A DNA stretch of 43,550 nt, taken from positions 1 to 43,550 of the forward strand of contig DASYXZ010000178.1 in assembly GCA_035934315.1 (NCBI GenBank), read 5' to 3'. How positions within the stretch are numbered: the stretch's first letter is position 1; the number at the start of each line of letters is the position of its first letter. The stretch comes from DASYXZ01 sp035934315 (GTDB lineage: Bacteria; Acidobacteriota; Terriglobia; UBA7540). Shown in pieces: positions 16,395-24,380 of this stretch. The notes below the pieces were generated by a model. The model was not told the origin of the DNA and ran no database searches. It was given only the letters and a program-made list of their open reading frames with translations. The position numbers and the translations under genes were made by a program.

Positions 16395-17213
16395 ATGGTC
16401 CACTTGCGACGCGGCGCGATGCGCGTTTTGTCCTTTCTGTTAATCTTTGTGCCCGCACTGGCGGCACAAAATCCCTCAGCATCGAATCTGCCGTCCCGCT
16501 CCGAGCCCGTTGTTCCGGCGGTTGTGCAATTGTTGGCCGTCGGCCCCGGTGGCAAAGGACAGAACCATGAATGTGCGGCCACTGGTTTTTTGGTGAACGA
16601 AGATGGATACATTATCACCAACGCGCACGTGGTCGAAAAAAGCCGGGAATGCCTCGCCCAAAGTCCCGGAGCGAAAATTGTGGCCCGGCTCGCAAACTTC
16701 AAGGCGGCACACTTCCACGCGACAGAGGCCGGAACCGCGCAGCCCAGTGAGGCGGTCTCGGCGGCTGTTTCCTGCAATGTCGTGGGTGTTGACGACATTC
16801 ACGATCTGGCTATTTTGAAAACCGAGCGGCCATTCCGCACCGGCACTCGAGGCGAAGCAATCCCTTACGCTTTTCTGGACACGACACCAGTAACTTCAGG
16901 CGCGCGGGTTAAAGTTACAGGACACCCGGCATTCACCTGGGTTGCTCTCACACAATCCGGCCACATTATTGGCCGCAAAAGTTTTCCGCTGTTCGAACAG
17001 AACTCGAAGCCCACCAATATGATCGTGATGGACATTCCGCTGAAGCGTGGAAACAGCGGGAGTCCTGTCTATCTCGAAGGGGATGGCGGCGTGGTGGGCG
17101 TGGCCGAGCGTCAAGACACTTCCGACATTGCGAAAACGTTGGCCGTCCCAATTCGTTACGCCATCGATCTCTTAAACCGGTTCGCAGTGAAGTGGTACGC
17201 CGACGAGAATTAG
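16395..17213 (+). CDS. Secreted trypsin-like serine protease (S1C/HtrA-type core, no PDZ)
   Basis: 272 residues with an N-terminal signal peptide (MRVLSFLLIFVPALAAQ, starting at residue 9). The complete catalytic triad is visible: His78 in ITNAHVVE, Asp137 in DIHDLAILK and Ser221 in KRGNSGSPV. The protein ends just after the protease domain, so the PDZ domains of DegP/DegQ are absent. An insert of about 30 residues between His and Asp contains Cys86 and Cys127. It is likely a periplasmic quality-control or processing protease. There is no clear Shine-Dalgarno for either the 16395 or the 16419 start. Confidence 0.85.
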   Translation: MVHLRRGAMRVLSFLLIFVPALAAQNPSASNLPSRSEPVVPAVVQLLAVGPGGKGQNHECAATGFLVNEDGYIITNAHVVEKSRECLAQSPGAKIVARLANFKAAHFHATEAGTAQPSEAVSAAVSCNVVGVDDIHDLAILKTERPFRTGTRGEAIPYAFLDTTPVTSGARVKVTGHPAFTWVALTQSGHIIGRKSFPLFEQNSKPTNMIVMDIPLKRGNSGSPVYLEGDGGVVGVAERQDTSDIAKTLAVPIRYAIDLLNRFAVKWYADEN

Positions 17214-17322
17214 GCGCGGCAGCCGCGTCTGGATTTCCTGCGCCATTGCGCCCGCGGCCTTGGCGCCCGTTTTAATTGCCGGCCACACAGACCTATTCTC
17301 TACACCACACCGAAGACTGGGA

Positions 17323-17328
17323 TATAAT
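17323..17328 (+). promoter_or_regulatory. -10 box TATAAT before cbs
   Basis: A perfect TATAAT lies 33 bases before the cbs ATG. The -35 region (around 17295-17305) is weak. It is a plausible core promoter. Confidence 0.45.
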
Positions 17329-17360
17329 CACCACATAACTCAAAAGGGAAATGGTGTTTC

Positions 17361-18749
17361 ATGCGCTACAACAATATTCTGGAAGCCATCGGCCATACGC
17401 CATTGGTGAAATTGAATCGCATCGCGCGTCCCGCAAAGGCCCAGGTCTACGCCAAGTGTGATCATCTGAATCCCGGCGGGAGCGTGAAGGATCGCATCGC
17501 CGTCGAGATGATCGACCAGGCCGAACGCCAGGGTCTGCTCAAGCCGGGCGGCACGATTGTGGAGGGCACCTCAGGCAACACCGGCATGGGTCTGGCGATG
17601 GTGGCCGTGGTGAGAGGCTACAAAGCCGTGTGCACCATGGCCGACAAACAATCGAAAGAGAAGGTGGACGCTCTGAAGGCGTTGGGCGCGGACGTGATTG
17701 TATGTCCCACCGCGGTTCCGCCTGAAGATCCGCGCAGTTATCACTCCGTGGTGGATAAACTGACCCGGGATATTCCCAACGCATATCATCCCAATCAATA
17801 TGCGAACCCCGCCAACCCGGAAGTCCATTACCGGACCACTGGCCCGGAAATATGGGACGACAGCGAAGGGCAGATCACCCATTTTGTGGCGGGCATGGGA
17901 ACGGGCGGGACCATCACAGGAATCGGCCGGTACCTGAAAGAGAAGAATCCGAAAATTAAAATCATTGGAGCCGATCCGGTGGGATCGCTACTCTACGAAT
18001 TTTTTCATAAAGGCACGGTGGGCAAAGCGGAACCTTATAAGACGGAGGGCATCGGCGAGGATTTCTTTCCCACCACGCTCGACTTCAGCGTGCTTGATGA
18101 CATCATTCAGGTCACCGACCGCGATGCTTTTATTTGGGCGCGCCGGTTGGCGCGGATGGAAGGTATTTTTGCAGGGGGCTCGTCAGGCACGGCTATCGCG
18201 GCCGCCGTGCAGGCCTCCGCTTCGCTCTCTGAAAAAGATTTTGTGGTCGTTTTCATCCCTGACAGCGGCTCGCGATACTTGAGCAAAATTTATAACAATG
18301 AGTGGATGAGGGATAACCGGTACGTGGAGACTTCCGTGCCGCTTACCGCGGGCGAGATTGTGCAGGCGAAACCAGAAACGGAACGAGGCCGTGAATTGGT
18401 TCGCGTGGCGCCTTCGGACTCCATCGCCGCCGCGCTCGAGCGCATGCAGAAGCATGACTTCTCGCAACTTCCTGTTTTCGAGAATGGCATTCCGGTGGGC
18501 GCCCTTTATGAGGATGCCATCCTGAATCTGGCGCTGGAAGGGAAAGACCTGAAGAAGCTCGTGGTGCGAGAAGCCATGGGCGCGGCATTCCCAGTGGTGC
18601 AGGCCTCCGCGGCGCTCGACCAGATTACAACGTGCATCACGCGCGACTGCCCCGCGGTTTTTGTCAGTCTCGGAGACAGCCACTACGACATCCTGACCAA
18701 ATACGATCTGCTGCACGCCATTTCACGGGCTGTGGAGCGGACGCAGTAG
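17361..18749 (+). CDS. cbs: Cystathionine beta-synthase (PLP domain plus CBS domain pair)
   Basis: A fold-type II PLP enzyme that condenses serine (or O-acetylserine) with homocysteine, or makes cysteine or H2S in related reactions. It has 462 residues. Lys43 in NPGGSVKDR is the Schiff-base lysine, TSGNTGMG (about 70-77) is the substrate loop, and GTGGTITGIGRYLKE (about 181-195) binds the phosphate. The C-terminal 130 residues carry two CBS motifs (MQKHDFSQLPVFENG and the REAMGAAFPVV region), the regulatory Bateman module found in cystathionine beta-synthase and absent from CysK. No heme-binding N-terminal extension is present, unlike the human enzyme. An AAAAGGGAAA stretch precedes the ATG. 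Confidence 0.92.
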   Translation: MRYNNILEAIGHTPLVKLNRIARPAKAQVYAKCDHLNPGGSVKDRIAVEMIDQAERQGLLKPGGTIVEGTSGNTGMGLAMVAVVRGYKAVCTMADKQSKEKVDALKALGADVIVCPTAVPPEDPRSYHSVVDKLTRDIPNAYHPNQYANPANPEVHYRTTGPEIWDDSEGQITHFVAGMGTGGTITGIGRYLKEKNPKIKIIGADPVGSLLYEFFHKGTVGKAEPYKTEGIGEDFFPTTLDFSVLDDIIQVTDRDAFIWARRLARMEGIFAGGSSGTAIAAAVQASASLSEKDFVVVFIPDSGSRYLSKIYNNEWMRDNRYVETSVPLTAGEIVQAKPETERGRELVRVAPSDSIAAALERMQKHDFSQLPVFENGIPVGALYEDAILNLALEGKDLKKLVVREAMGAAFPVVQASAALDQITTCITRDCPAVFVSLGDSHYDILTKYDLLHAISRAVERTQ

Positions 18750-18797
18750 GATGCCTCGCGTCATTCGCTGCCAATCGTTCATCTCTTGAGTGATGAT

Positions 18798-18826
18798 TTG
18801 ACAAACCGTGCTGGCAACCCGAGAAT
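18798..18826 (+). promoter_or_regulatory. Possible promoter upstream of mrp
   Basis: TTGACA (18798-18803), a 17-base spacer and GAGAAT (18821-18826), ending 60 bases before the mrp ATG. The -35 is perfect and the -10 is only fair. Confidence 0.4.
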
Positions 18827-18886
18827 TGAATTTTAACTCATTTACTTTTTTAATGGCGCTGTAAGGCCTGAGAGGGTGTCCAAATC

Positions 18887-19984
18887 ATGCCGATTAATCC
18901 GCAAGACGTCATCAAGGCGCTCAGTTCCGTGAAGGACCCGGACTTGAACCGCGACATTGTTTCGTTGGGATACGTGAAAGACCTCGAAGTAGGCGACCAT
19001 CGCGTTTCATTCATCATCCATTTCCCCACGCCTGTGAGCACCCTCAAACAGCAATTGGGCGCCACCGCAAAGCAGGCCGTTGTGGCGCTGGGCGTGGCTG
19101 ATGTGCAAGTGCGCGTGACGTCTGCCGCGGCTGCGGGATCGACGCCCGGAACAACGCCGGGAGCGATGCCAGCGGCGGGACCGAAGCATAATTTGATTCC
19201 GCATGTAAAAAACACCATCGCCGTGGCCAGCGGCAAAGGCGGAGTGGGCAAATCCACGGTGGCCGCGAACCTGGCCATCGCGCTCTCGCTCACCGGCGCC
19301 AAAGTGGGATTGATGGACACTGACGTCTATGGCCCGAGCGTCCCCTTGCTGATGGGCGCGCACGAAGCTCCGCACGTTGTGGAAGGCAAGCTCGAGCCTC
19401 CGGTCGAGTACGGCATCAAGATTATTTCCATGGCCTATTTTCTTCCCAAGGATGAAGCGGTGATTTGGCGCGGACCGATGCTGCACAAAACCATCAATCA
19501 ATTCCTGGGCGAAGTGCGGTGGGGCGCGCTCGATTATCTCCTGATGGATATGCCGCCCGGGACCGGCGACATCCAATTGAGCCTCTCGCAAACCATCCCG
19601 CTCACCGGCGCGGTGATTGTTTCCACCCCGCAGGATCTTGCCTTGACCGTCGCCTCCAAGGCCATCGCCATGTTCCAGAAACTTCGGGTTCCCATCCTGG
19701 GCCTGGTGGAGAACATGAGTTATTACGTTTGCCCGGAGTGCGGGCATCGTGAAGGAATTTTCGGGCACGGCGGGGCGCGCGCCGCTGCCCTGCAAATGGG
19801 ATTTCCGTTCCTGGGTGAGATTCCGTTGGACATGTTTATTCGCACTTCGAGTGACAGCGGCAAACCTGTGGCCCTGGATGCAACAACTCCGCAAGGCCGC
19901 GTGTTCCAGGAAATTGCCAGTGCCGTGGTGAAAGAAGTTGGCGTTGCGAATTCCCTGGCGGCTCAGGAAATAAGTATTCAATGA
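18887..19984 (+). CDS. apbC: Mrp/ApbC-type P-loop ATPase, iron-sulfur cluster carrier
   Basis: A cytoplasmic scaffold/carrier that delivers Fe-S clusters to apo-proteins. Of its 365 residues, 1 to about 80 form a MIP18/DUF59 domain (DVIKALSSVKDPDLNRDIVSLGYV). The deviant Walker A GKGGVGKS lies at 116-123 (MinD/Mrp class, with the signature lysine Lys117), followed by LMDTDVYGPS and DYLLMDMPPGTGD. Cys282 and Cys285 in VCPECGH form the CxxC pair that bridges a cluster in the dimer. The C-terminal codons abut an octamer-repeat tract (TGATTTAGTGATTGAG at 19982). A role in loading Fe-S radical SAM and NO-stressed enzymes nearby is only an inference. Confidence 0.94.
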   Translation: MPINPQDVIKALSSVKDPDLNRDIVSLGYVKDLEVGDHRVSFIIHFPTPVSTLKQQLGATAKQAVVALGVADVQVRVTSAAAAGSTPGTTPGAMPAAGPKHNLIPHVKNTIAVASGKGGVGKSTVAANLAIALSLTGAKVGLMDTDVYGPSVPLLMGAHEAPHVVEGKLEPPVEYGIKIISMAYFLPKDEAVIWRGPMLHKTINQFLGEVRWGALDYLLMDMPPGTGDIQLSLSQTIPLTGAVIVSTPQDLALTVASKAIAMFQKLRVPILGLVENMSYYVCPECGHREGIFGHGGARAAALQMGFPFLGEIPLDMFIRTSSDSGKPVALDATTPQGRVFQEIASAVVKEVGVANSLAAQEISIQ

Positions 19985-20110
19985 TTTAGTGATTGAGTGT
20001 TTGCGCTGGAAACTGGAAATTCGAAATTGGAAACTAGAAACTGGAAATTGATCCAGCGCGATGAAATGACTTTAGAATTTCTAATTTCCAGCTTCCAATT
20101 TCCGGTTTCT
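19982..20110. repeat. Periodic inverted element between mrp and the DUF971 gene
   Basis: It begins with octamers GATTTAGT, GATTGAGT at the mrp stop. A heptamer arm follows (20007-20050: GAAACTG, GAAATTC, GAAATTG, GAAACTA), and an inverted arm at about 20071-20110 reads as GAAACCG, GAAATTG, GAAGCTG, GAAATTA on the other strand. The unit is the same as in the element at 14.2 kb. Confidence 0.7.
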
Positions 20111-20113
20111 CAA

Positions 20114-20476
20114 ATGCAAATCGCTCCCAAAGCCATCAAGCTCGACGCAGGGAACAACACCCTCAGCGTGCAGTGGTCGGACGGCCATTTGAGTTTCTAT
20201 CCTTATCAGTATTTGCGCGATCGCTGCCCGTGCGCGACGTGCTCAGAAAAGCCCCGCGCCACCCACGCTGCGCCCGCGCAGACCGCAAACAGCCCCTTCC
20301 CGATGTTCGGCGTAAAGGCGGTCAAGCCAAACCGCGCCGAGCTGGTGGGTCGTTACGCCCTGCAAATTTTCTGGAACGACGGTCACTCGTCCGGTATCTA
20401 CGCTTTCGAACATCTGCGCGAATTGTGCCCGTGCGCCGAGTGCGCAGCGAAGGCGGAAAATCCAGATGTGAAGTAG
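20114..20476 (+). CDS. DUF971 / gamma-butyrobetaine hydroxylase-like N-terminal domain protein
   Basis: 120 residues from the ATG at 20114; the upstream in-frame codons are repeat sequence, so I reject the longer start. Two halves repeat the pattern W-S/N-D-G-H ... L-R-x-x-C-P-C-A-x-C. Cys38, Cys40 and Cys43 lie in DRCPCATC, and Cys105, Cys107 and Cys110 in ELCPCAEC. This is the DUF971 zinc/metal-binding fold, often encoded near mrp/apbC and Fe-S genes, as here. The biochemical role of stand-alone DUF971 proteins is not settled. The stop is followed directly by a GC-rich hairpin. Confidence 0.85.
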   Translation: MQIAPKAIKLDAGNNTLSVQWSDGHLSFYPYQYLRDRCPCATCSEKPRATHAAPAQTANSPFPMFGVKAVKPNRAELVGRYALQIFWNDGHSSGIYAFEHLRELCPCAECAAKAENPDVK

Positions 20477-20543
20477 TGGCGGGTTTACCCCGCCATTAGT
20501 TGTTGCGGTGATTCGGGTTTTAGCGGCATAATTCCGCCGCTAA
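20477..20543 (+). terminator. Two tandem hairpins after the DUF971 gene
   Basis: The first hairpin is TGGCGGG, loop TTTAC, CCCGCCA (20477-20495), directly after the stop codon. The second is TTAGCGGC, 8-base loop, GCCGCTAA (20520-20543). Neither is followed by a good T-run, so they may act as RNA stabilisers or Rho-dependent ends. The core GCGGGTTTACCCCGC recurs exactly at 25129-25143. Confidence 0.45.
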
Positions 20544-20567
20544 TCAGGACAGCATCAGGAGGCAAAA

Positions 20568-21590
20568 ATGTTGCGATCCGTTTCAATGTCAGCTTTCGCA
20601 TTAATCATGGGGGTGGTTATGAATTCGAGCGCGGCCGGCCCGTCGCCAAAAGTTGCGGCGCGTGGACTCCTGCTGGTTGCCAACAAGGGCGAGCACACGC
20701 TGGGTATTGTTGATCCTGAGGCCGGGCGCCAACTTGCCGCTGTGCCCGAGGGTGGTATTACCGGCCATGAAGTGATTGCTTCGCCCGACGGACGCACGGC
20801 TTATGTTCCCATTTACGGAAACTCCGGAGTGGGGAAGCCTGGAACCGACGGGCAAACTCTGGCGGTGATCGATGTTGCCACACGAAAGGTTATTCACGCC
20901 ATCGACTTTGGGCGCGGCGTGCGGCCCCATTGCCCGCGCATCGGTCCCAAGGACGGCAACCTCTACGTCTCGAACGAACTGACGAATTCGATTGCCGTGA
21001 TAGATCCACACACTTACCAAATTGTGGGCTCCATCCCCACCGGCCAACCGGAGTCCCACATGTTTGTGCTTAGCCGCGATGGGAAGCGTGCCTACACCGC
21101 GAACGTAGGCCCGGGAACGGTGAGCGCCATTGACGTGGCGGCCAAGAAAGTGCTCGCCGTGATTCCGATTTCGAAGGAGACGCAGCGGATTTCCCTTTCA
21201 ATTGACGATCAGCTTGCTTTCACGGCCGACCAAACCGCGCCCAGGCTGGCGGTGATCGATACCGGAACCAACACGGTAAAAACCTGGGTGGCATTGCCTG
21301 CCAGTGCTTACGGCACCGCGCCTACCGCCGACGGCCGCTGGTTGGTGGTCGCGATGATCGGCCCAAGTAAAGTTGGCGTGATAGATTTAAAAACGATGAA
21401 ATTGGCGCGAACTATTGACGTTCCCAAAGCGCCGCAAGAAGTCCTGATTCCTCCGGGCAGCGCGGTTGCTTACGTTTCCTGCGATTCCAGCCACAAGGTG
21501 GCCGTCATCAACTTGAAGACTTGGAAAGTAGACAAGCTGATTGAAGTGGGCCGCGGCTCCGACGGGCTGGCCTGGGCCGCGTCGAATTGA
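20568..21590 (+). CDS. Exported YVTN-type beta-propeller protein
   Basis: 340 residues with a signal peptide (MSAFALIMGVVMNSSAAG from residue 7). Seven or so blades of about 40 residues repeat the pattern LAVIDxxTxKVxxxI ... GxxPxxxxxxxDGxxAYVxN, as in LAVIDVATRKVIHAIDFG, IAVIDPHTYQIVGSI and VGVIDLKTMKLARTIDV. Such YVTN propellers are periplasmic or secreted binding or surface proteins, and some act in electron transfer pathways. No heme motif is present. GGAGGCAAAA precedes the ATG, a clear start. The stop codon falls at the first unit of the octamer element. Confidence 0.85.
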   Translation: MLRSVSMSAFALIMGVVMNSSAAGPSPKVAARGLLLVANKGEHTLGIVDPEAGRQLAAVPEGGITGHEVIASPDGRTAYVPIYGNSGVGKPGTDGQTLAVIDVATRKVIHAIDFGRGVRPHCPRIGPKDGNLYVSNELTNSIAVIDPHTYQIVGSIPTGQPESHMFVLSRDGKRAYTANVGPGTVSAIDVAAKKVLAVIPISKETQRISLSIDDQLAFTADQTAPRLAVIDTGTNTVKTWVALPASAYGTAPTADGRWLVVAMIGPSKVGVIDLKTMKLARTIDVPKAPQEVLIPPGSAVAYVSCDSSHKVAVINLKTWKVDKLIEVGRGSDGLAWAASN

Positions 21591-21979
21591 GCGATTTAGT
21601 GATCGGGTGATTGGGTGATTGAAAGACGTCTGCCTGGACAATACATGAATGCGAAGGAAGCAGCTTCAGATTGAGAAGGCGAAATAAAACCCGAATCGAG
21701 CCGGGTTCTGGAAGTGCAACCAAGAGGATCAAACGAGGTGATCTGAAAAGAGCGACGAGGCTTGGCTCCTATTGCGCTGCCCCAATTGCGACCACCGTTT
21801 CGAGCACGACCCCAACAACCTGTCCTTCTCAAACAACAAGGTCCGATGTCCGGGCTGCATGCAAGATTTCGCCGTCCGCGTAACTTTTGTCGTCGAGAAG
21901 ATAAGCTCCATCGTTCCGCCCACCCCCTGACGTTTTTAAAACAATCGCTCAATCGGCAAATCGCCCGATCACCCAATTC
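21590..21979. repeat. Inverted octamer-repeat tracts flanking a small-ORF region
   Basis: The left tract (21590-21630) contains the octamer GATTNNNT repeated (GATTTAGT, GATCGGGT, GATTGGGT, GATTGAAA). The right tract (21940-21979) carries the same unit on the opposite strand (GATCGGGC, GATTTGCC, GATTGAGC, GATTG). They bracket about 310 bases that hold a small zinc-ribbon reading frame. The left tract follows the propeller stop, and the right tract ends at the stop of the metallo-hydrolase gene. Confidence 0.65.
21742..21930 (+). CDS. Possible small zinc-ribbon protein with unclear start
   Basis: An open frame of 62 codons ending in TGA at 21928-21930 encodes LLRCPNCDHRFEHDPNN, about 8 further residues, VRCPGCMQDFAVRVTF and a short tail. 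The two CPxC knuckles 22 residues apart are a classic zinc ribbon, which chance rarely yields. There is no ATG or GTG. An in-frame TTG at 21772 would start just before the first knuckle, and a TGA at 21739-21741 closes the frame upstream. It is either a TTG-started micro-protein, a frameshifted remnant, or has a sequencing error near 21740, where GAGGTGAT looks like a ribosome site. Confidence 0.4.
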   Translation, partial: SEKSDEAWLLLRCPNCDHRFEHDPNNLSFSNNKVRCPGCMQDFAVRVTFVVEKISSIVPPTP

Positions 21980-22636
21980 TTAAATAATTTCCACCTGGCA
22001 ATTCCTCACCAGCGACTTGAATCTCTGCGCATCCGCCTCCGTGCCCACAATTGCGCCGTAGTGCATGGGCACTGCGATTTTCGGGTTGATGGCCGCCGCC
22101 GCCTCTGCCGCTTCTTCCGCTGTCATCACGTAGGTCCCTGACACGGGCAACAAAGCGATATCGCATTTCACCGATTTCATTTCCGGAATGAAATCCGTAT
22201 CACCGGCAAAATACACCGCCGTGCCATCCATGCGGATGATAAAGCCCAGGCGCTTTTCGCCGTTCGGATGAAACACCTTGCCCGGTTCGCGAAACTTGTT
22301 CGTGTTGTAGGCAGGCACGGACTCGATGATCACCTCTCCGGTCTTGGGCGTCCCGATGGTTGTTTTGGCTTTGGGGTCGAGATAGCGCTTCTCTCTCACC
22401 TTGATATCCTTCAGAGCTTCCGCGCACAGCGGGCTCGCCACAATGGTCGATCCCGGATGAATCACCTTCTTCAAGTCCTCCACGCTCATGTGGTCAAAGT
22501 GTTCGTGACTTATCAGGACCACGTGCGCTTCATCATTCTTGATTATTTTAAAAGGGTCGGTATAAACCACCTTGCACCCCGCTATACGAAAGGTGTCATG
22601 AGCAATGCGCGTAATATCCAGATTAAGTAGTTTCAT
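21980..22636 (-). CDS. Metallo-beta-lactamase-fold hydrolase (UlaG/UPF0173-like)
   Basis: 218 residues. The metal-binding HxHxDH motif is His44, His46, Asp48, His49 in LISHEHFDHMS. Asp in FAGDTDF and His in VPMHYG complete the site. The small size and the start MKLLNLDITRIAHDTFRI match L-ascorbate-6-phosphate lactonase-like/UPF0173 proteins. The substrate is unknown; phosphodiester or lactone hydrolysis is typical of the fold. It is convergent with the propeller gene across the octamer element. Confidence 0.88.
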   Translation of the reverse strand: MKLLNLDITRIAHDTFRIAGCKVVYTDPFKIIKNDEAHVVLISHEHFDHMSVEDLKKVIHPGSTIVASPLCAEALKDIKVREKRYLDPKAKTTIGTPKTGEVIIESVPAYNTNKFREPGKVFHPNGEKRLGFIIRMDGTAVYFAGDTDFIPEMKSVKCDIALLPVSGTYVMTAEEAAEAAAAINPKIAVPMHYGAIVGTEADAQRFKSLVRNCQVEII

Positions 22637-23094
22637 GGTTTAAAGTCCTCTCCAGTTTCTTGCGGGTGTTGGTATTGTTAATAACCACCGCATCTGATGT
22701 CCGTCAGCCGACGGGTCATCCAGCCGGCGATTTTTCGGCGCCCTCCGCGAAAGCAGGGCAGGCGCCGGGCGCCGCACCAACTCCCTTATGATACCACCAG
22801 AAGAAACGAAAAAAGCCGGCGGGCGCCGGCCGTCTCCGCATCTCCCAAAAGAGCGCGCAAATGGTAGGTGCCCAGATTCATTTCGTCCGCCAAACAGAAT
22901 TCGGCGATCTGTCACCTGATGCGGCTCAGGCGACTGGGGTCGATTGGGGGAATCGATCAGGCCGTCAGGGTCTCCAAAATCCGCCAGGAGTAAAAGTTTG
23001 TTTGTGGGTTTTTCCGCTCAGGACAGGACCGCTGACCGTTTCTCTTATGGTGGGTTCGTGCTTGAAGCTGCGGGGGGAACTCTTTCGCCGCAAG
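22637..23094. other. Intergenic gap with a terminator
   Basis: 458 bases between the metallo-hydrolase start and the end of the radical SAM gene. It contains a minus-strand terminator at 22808-22829. I see no convincing gene here. Confidence 0.5.
22808..22829 (-). terminator. Intrinsic terminator for the radical SAM (SPASM) gene
   Basis: On the minus strand a GCCGGC stem, 4-base loop and GCCGGC (22829 to 22814) are followed by six T residues (22813 to 22808). It lies about 265 bases downstream of the radical SAM stop, so the mRNA would have a long 3' tail. Confidence 0.6.
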
Positions 23095-24222
23095 TCACGC
23101 GTTGGCGGCTTCAGGCTGATAAACGCAACAAGGCTCTGCGGCAAAGGGACTTCCGGAAACCGCATAGGCGCGTGCGCGCGAACCTCCGCAGATTTCTCGA
23201 AATTCACACAAGGCGCATTTACCCTTGAGGTTCGATGTATCACGCAGAGAAACAAATAAGGGAGAGTGCTGGTAGATTTCCGTGAGCGGCTGGCGGCGGA
23301 CGTTCCCCGCTGAGAGAGGCAGGAATCCGCTGGGATAAACTTCGCCAATGTGCGATACGAAGACGAAGCCCTTGGCATCGCTGATGCCCAACGGCGCTCG
23401 TCCAATCCCATCGGGCGAAGGCGTATGAAGAGGGGAAGGGGCTGTCCCGGTTTGTCGGCGTTCCTCCGCACGGCGCTGCGCCACGTAACGCCGGTAGTGC
23501 ATGGCCTCGGTCGTTTTCACGTCAAAGGAGCTGCGGCGCGAAACCTCATAGAGTTTTTCAAAAACCTGCTCAAACTCCTCCGCCGTGACGACATCATCGG
23601 ATTGCCCGCGCCCCGTGGGTACCAGGAAAAAAACGCTCCACAATACAATGTCCAGAGTCTCAAGCAGGCGCGCCAGGGCATCGAGGTCCCCGATATTGCG
23701 GCGGGTGACAGTGGAATTGATTTGAACAGAAACCCCGAGCTCGCGCGCCCATCGGACGGCGTCAAGCGCTCGCGCGTAGGTCCCGGGGACGCCGCGAAAG
23801 GCGTCATGGATGTCCGGGGTGGAGCCGTCCAGGCTGATGGCAAGGCGGGCAAGCCCGCGATGCTTCAGTTCCGCAATCGCCTCACGCGTGAGCAAAGGCG
23901 TGGCGCTGGGAGACAGGGACGGCCGAAGTCCAATACGTTTGGCGTACTCGACAAGTTCATAAAGGTCCGGGCGCCTCAAAGGGTCGCCACCCGTAAAAAT
24001 AAAAACGGGCACTTGCATGGCGCGAATTTCATCCATCAGCCGCTTGGCCTCGTCAGTGGAAAGTTCAAGCGAAGAGCGCAGCGGTTGCGCGCAGGCTCGG
24101 CAATGGACGCACGCGAGATCACAAGCCTGCGTCACTTCCCAGATCACAATGAATGGCCGTTCATTAAAATCCATGCGGCCCCGGAATGCGGGCGCCACCA
24201 GCGTGCTATCCATGGTTTCCAT
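23095..24222 (-). CDS. Radical SAM/SPASM protein (NirJ/AhbD-like group), rsam1
   Basis: 375 residues from the ATG at 24222; a start at 24213 is also possible. Upstream in-frame codons are rejected because they would run through the activator site and -10 box. The canonical CX3CX2C cluster motif is at Cys34, Cys38, Cys41 (ACDLACVHCRAC). FIFTGGDPLRRPDLY provides the GGD motif. The C-terminus has a SPASM-like cysteine set, CALCEFREICGG and later EPCC, for auxiliary clusters. This layout occurs in heme/heme d1 enzymes (AhbC, AhbD, NirJ) and in peptide-modifying maturases. No nirS or ahb genes are here, so the product is undetermined. It is divergent from the Crp-family regulator. Confidence 0.85.
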   Translation of the reverse strand: METMDSTLVAPAFRGRMDFNERPFIVIWEVTQACDLACVHCRACAQPLRSSLELSTDEAKRLMDEIRAMQVPVFIFTGGDPLRRPDLYELVEYAKRIGLRPSLSPSATPLLTREAIAELKHRGLARLAISLDGSTPDIHDAFRGVPGTYARALDAVRWARELGVSVQINSTVTRRNIGDLDALARLLETLDIVLWSVFFLVPTGRGQSDDVVTAEEFEQVFEKLYEVSRRSSFDVKTTEAMHYRRYVAQRRAEERRQTGTAPSPLHTPSPDGIGRAPLGISDAKGFVFVSHIGEVYPSGFLPLSAGNVRRQPLTEIYQHSPLFVSLRDTSNLKGKCALCEFREICGGSRARAYAVSGSPFAAEPCCVYQPEAANA

Positions 24223-24229
24223 ATGGGTC

Positions 24230-24271
24230 ATTTTACCCGCTTGGCGCCGGGTGTCTGTGACGTAGGTCACA
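24230..24271 (-). promoter_or_regulatory. Activator-type promoter of rsam1 (TGTGA-N6-TCACA plus -10)
   Basis: A perfect palindrome TGTGACGTAGGTCACA at 24256-24271 lies 28.5 bases (centre to first -10 base) from TAAAAT on the minus strand (24235 to 24230). The site is therefore centred near -40.5/-41.5. The implied start of transcription (about 24223) is at the gene's ATG, so the message may be leaderless. Confidence 0.7.
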
Positions 24272-24343
24272 ACATCAGGCCTGTGTGTGTGACTTTTGTG
24301 AGGCGCAGAACCTTGCAGAAGAAGCCGGATGAGCTGACCATTA

Positions 24344-24372
24344 TTCATTCGAATGCATTTGCAAGGTATAAT
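24344..24372 (+). promoter_or_regulatory. Core promoter of the Crp/Fnr-type regulator
   Basis: TTCATT (24344-24349), a 17-base spacer and a perfect TATAAT (24367-24372). Transcription would begin about 24379, only 2 bases before the ATG at 24381, suggesting a leaderless transcript. The alternative is translation from the ATG at 24405. Confidence 0.6.
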
Positions 24373-24380
24373 GCCAACCC

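Noticed and set aside
5431..21979. CRISPR arrays
   Set aside because: The periodic tracts have 7-8 base units and inverted arms, with no spacers of 25-40 bases and no cas genes.
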